From positions 1-43,480 of the forward strand of contig CAZMUZ010000021.1 of the NCBI GenBank assembly GCA_964569315.1: a DNA stretch of 43,480 bases, written 5' to 3'. Both the position numbers and the translations under genes were made by a program. The stretch comes from CADEFF01 sp964569315 (GTDB lineage: Bacteria; Pseudomonadota; Alphaproteobacteria; Dongiales; Dongiaceae). Within the stretch, counting starts at the first letter, position 1. Every line of letters starts with the position of its first letter. Positions 41,366 to 43,480 of this stretch are shown here, in pieces. The notes beneath the pieces are model-generated. The model was not told where the DNA came from and ran no database searches. It worked only from the letters and a program-made list of their open reading frames with translations.

Positions 41366-42139
41366 TTAACGGCTGGCAACGATGAACAGGCGGCGGAAGG
41401 GGAAGAAAGTCGCGCCATCCGGCTCCTTCGGATAGGCGGCCGCGATGCGGCGGCCATATTCCACAAGGAAATCGGTGCGATCGGGTTCTTGCAGCCTGTC
41501 GAGAAAGGGGCGCAAACCTGTCGCCCGGGTCCATTCCACGACCGGATTCTCACCCTCGAGACGGAGGAGATAGGTGGTTTCCCAAACCTCGCATCGGCGT
41601 GCGAGGGGGGCGAGCAGCCGCGCGTACTGCGCCGGCGCGCCCACCGGATTGGTGCGGCCGGCGGCGACCCCGGCGAGGCGATCCCGCCAGTGTCCCGCTG
41701 CCGCCGTTTCGGCCATCAGACGGTGCGAAGGCGCGTCGAAATTGCGCGGCATCTGCACCGCGAGCGCCCCGCCGGGTGCCACGAACGCCATGAGACGGGG
41801 AAAAAGGACCTCGTGGGCGTCCAGCCATTGCAGGGCGGCGTTGCTGAAAACCAGGTCGAAAGGCCGGTCCGCCTCCCAGGCGCCGATATCGGCTTCGGCG
41901 AAGTCCGGCCCGGCAAGACTTTCGCGCGCCTTGGCCAGCATCGCCGGCGAGCTGTCGAGGCCGAGGATGCGCGCCTCGGGCCAGTGCCGCTGGAGCAGAG
42001 CCGTCGAGGCGCCGGCACCGCAGCCGAGATCGGCGATACGCCCCGGACTCTCCAGAGGGATATGGGCGACGAGATCGTGAATCGGCCGTTCGCGCTCGTT
42101 CGCGAACTGCCGGTAGAGGGTCGGGTTCCAGTCGCCCAT
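41366..42139 (-). CDS. tam: Trans-aconitate 2-methyltransferase
   Basis: A 257-residue class I SAM methyltransferase that esterifies trans-aconitate, a spontaneous by-product of cis-aconitate. It begins MGDWNPTLYRQFANERERP, close to E. coli Tam (MSDWNPSLYLHF). SAM motif I is IADLGCGAGASTALLQ, followed by ILGLDSSPAMLAKAR, FDLVFSNAALQWL, GGALAVQMPRN and the C-terminal ATGLRPFLDRL and FPFRRLFIVA. Length equals the family. It starts 16 bases after the PKHD-type gene, so the two are probably one operon. Confidence 0.92.
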   Translation of the reverse strand: MGDWNPTLYRQFANERERPIHDLVAHIPLESPGRIADLGCGAGASTALLQRHWPEARILGLDSSPAMLAKARESLAGPDFAEADIGAWEADRPFDLVFSNAALQWLDAHEVLFPRLMAFVAPGGALAVQMPRNFDAPSHRLMAETAAAGHWRDRLAGVAAGRTNPVGAPAQYARLLAPLARRCEVWETTYLLRLEGENPVVEWTRATGLRPFLDRLQEPDRTDFLVEYGRRIAAAYPKEPDGATFFPFRRLFIVASR

Positions 42140-42155
42140 GCGGGCCGTCGCCGCT

Positions 42156-42827
42156 TCAGGTCTCCGCCCACATGCGGATCAGGTTGGAGTGGCATTTGTT
42201 GATGAGGTCGGCCTCCGGCGTGTCCGGGAGGGCCGTGCCCATCTTGCGGCGCACCTGATCGAGCTCGTAGAGCAGCTCCCGGCGTGCCGGGTCGCGGATC
42301 ATGCTTTCGATCCAGGTGACGGCGCAGATGCGCTCGCCGCGGGTCAGCGGCACCACCTGATGCAGGCTCGAAGCCGGATAGAGAACGAGCCATCCGGCCG
42401 GCAGCTTCACTTCCTGCGGGCCGAAGGTGCTGTGGATGATGAGTTCGCCGCCGTCATAGTCGGTCGGGTCGCTGAGGAAGATCGTGCAGGCGATGTCGCT
42501 CCGGGTCCGCGTTTCGACCCCCATGAGGGCGTTGTCGACATGGGCGCCATATTCCATGCCCGGCTTGTAGCGGCTGATGAGGCAGGGACGGATCGCCTTC
42601 GGAAGGGTGGCGCGGACGAACTGCGGGTGCTTCCCGATGATGTCCCGGATGCGGCCCTGGATCTCCGTCTTGTGCTTCGAGTCCGGACCTAGCTGCTCGT
42701 TGTTCTTGACCCGCTTCGCGCGGGAGCCGGCGCTGATGCCGCCGTCCACGAACCCGCTCTGCCGGATGAGATCGAGGATGGACTTGCGGTCCTCTGGCTT
42801 GATGGCGTCTTCGATGCAAAGAATCAT
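42156..42827 (-). CDS. PKHD-type Fe(II)/2-oxoglutarate dioxygenase (PiuC/YbiX-like)
   Basis: A 223-residue dioxygenase. Iron ligands are His96 and Asp98 (EYGAHVDNALMG) and His156 (SSLHQVVPLTRG); Arg166 (RGERICAV) should bind 2-oxoglutarate. ACTIFLSDPTDYDGGEL and VKLPAGWLVLYPASSLH are hallmarks of the PKHD hydroxylase family. PiuC homologues lie beside iron-siderophore receptors, but none is present here. Substrate unknown. It is transcribed with tam and diverges from another oxygenase 183 bases away. Confidence 0.9.
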   Translation of the reverse strand: MILCIEDAIKPEDRKSILDLIRQSGFVDGGISAGSRAKRVKNNEQLGPDSKHKTEIQGRIRDIIGKHPQFVRATLPKAIRPCLISRYKPGMEYGAHVDNALMGVETRTRSDIACTIFLSDPTDYDGGELIIHSTFGPQEVKLPAGWLVLYPASSLHQVVPLTRGERICAVTWIESMIRDPARRELLYELDQVRRKMGTALPDTPEADLINKCHSNLIRMWAET

Positions 42828-43010
42828 CCCGGTTTCCGCGCTCCATGCCCCGTGGCTTCGCCGGAGGGCTTATGCCGGGCCGCCCGGCAGGTCAAGCGGC
42901 CCCCGCAATCGCGGCCGGACCGCCCGTGGAGAGGCTTCTCGGATCCGGCGCCGGTCGCCGCCGCCCGAGGGTCATGATAGCCTGGGGGCGTCTTTGCCCC
43001 TTTGTGAGCC

Positions 43011-43480
43011 ATGTCGACTGCCGCCCTGACGCCCAACCCCAACATCAACGCCATTGCCACGCTCGGCGGGGTTTTCTCGCGGGAGGAGTGCGAGCGGATC
43101 GTCGCCTCCGGCACCCGCCTCACGGGGAAAGTGGGCGGCGTGGGCGGCGTTGCGCCAGCGCGGGAGGGAGCTGCCGACGGGGTACGGAAAACGGCGGTGA
43201 GCTGGCTCGATCCGGCGGCCAGCGAACCCGTCTACCGCAAAATCCGTCAAATCGCGCTCGATATGAACGACAAGCTCTATAAGTTTGATCTGACTGGATT
43301 TGGCGACCCCATTCAGTTCACCCGCTATGAGAGGATTGGCGATTACTACGCATGGCATCAGGACCTGGCGTCGGGGGCTTCCAGCCTCCGCAAGCTCTCG
43401 GTCGTCGTGCAGCTTTCCGACCCCGACGCCTATCGCGGCTGCGATCTCGAACTCTATAGCGAGGGGAAGCCGGTGCCGCT
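43011..43480 (+). CDS. 2-oxoglutarate/Fe(II) dioxygenase, PKHD/prolyl-4-hydroxylase-like (partial)
   Basis: The first 156 residues of a dioxygenase that continues past the window. It opens MSTAALTPNPNINAIATLGG, then VFSREECERIVASG, as in PKHD-type enzymes, with the first iron ligands His116 and Asp118 in YAWHQDL and later VVVQLSDPDAYRGCDLELY, equivalent to the strand before the distal histidine. The distal His and 2-oxoglutarate Arg would lie beyond the edge. ATG 43011 is chosen as the start of the family-like sequence. A stretch at about 43245-43350 is less GC-rich than its surroundings. It differs in sequence from the divergent PKHD gene, so is not a recent copy. Confidence 0.85.
   Translation, partial: MSTAALTPNPNINAIATLGGVFSREECERIVASGTRLTGKVGGVGGVAPAREGAADGVRKTAVSWLDPAASEPVYRKIRQIALDMNDKLYKFDLTGFGDPIQFTRYERIGDYYAWHQDLASGASSLRKLSVVVQLSDPDAYRGCDLELYSEGKPVP

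Overview
The window is GC-rich, densely coded DNA with short intergenic gaps, many 4-14 base overlaps and several GTG/TTG starts. Gene content (a non-pyrrolysine MttB-like methyltransferase, a GlxA/CdhR-type regulator with carnitine genes, an opp-type peptide importer, thiBPQ, a PuuA-like glutamine synthetase) suggests a chromosomal segment of a heterotrophic alphaproteobacterium, possibly Rhodospirillales-like. That placement is inference from gene types and base composition. I see no rRNA, tRNA, CRISPR array, phage block or insertion sequence.

Layout. 1-7.6 kb: tail of a cupin-type gene, the MttB-like methyltransferase, a small secreted protein, an SMP-30/gluconolactonase with a hydroxypyruvate-isomerase-like gene, then a LonB-type protease translationally coupled to a UspA protein. 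7.6-14.4 kb: an enoyl-CoA hydratase; divergent from it a 2OG-Fe(II) oxygenase plus guanidinopropionase/agmatinase-like ureohydrolase pair with a foldable leader; a DUF1761 membrane protein; a nucleoside hydrolase; and a glutamine-synthetase-like (PuuA-type) plus PaiB-like pair. 14.5-20.5 kb: a Rieske protein fused to a large helical domain, overlapped by a phosphotransferase that seems to start at CTG, then a TPP riboswitch and thiBPQ. 20.5-23.3 kb: NDH-2 and a class-III aminotransferase. 23.5-32.9 kb: a complete opp-type ABC importer followed by two tandem paralogous S9 peptidases. 33.0-38.0 kb: a carnitine catabolism locus (cdhR, cdhC, cdhA, cdhB) plus an acyl-CoA dehydrogenase, interrupted by a palindromic intergenic repeat. 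38.0-43.5 kb: a glycosyltransferase divergent from a stand-alone AMP ligase, a GAF protein, tam, a PKHD-type dioxygenase and a second dioxygenase cut by the window end.

Together the genes describe scavenging of nitrogenous and methylated organics: peptides (importer plus two cytosolic peptidases), L-carnitine to glycine betaine and acetoacetate, quaternary or tertiary methylamines, guanidino compounds and polyamines, and thiamine. The most unusual parts are the Rieske-helical fusion with its CTG-started partner, the oxygenase-ureohydrolase pair with its leader, and the 137-base palindromic element inside the carnitine locus. Functions are read from recalled family motifs; no database search was possible.
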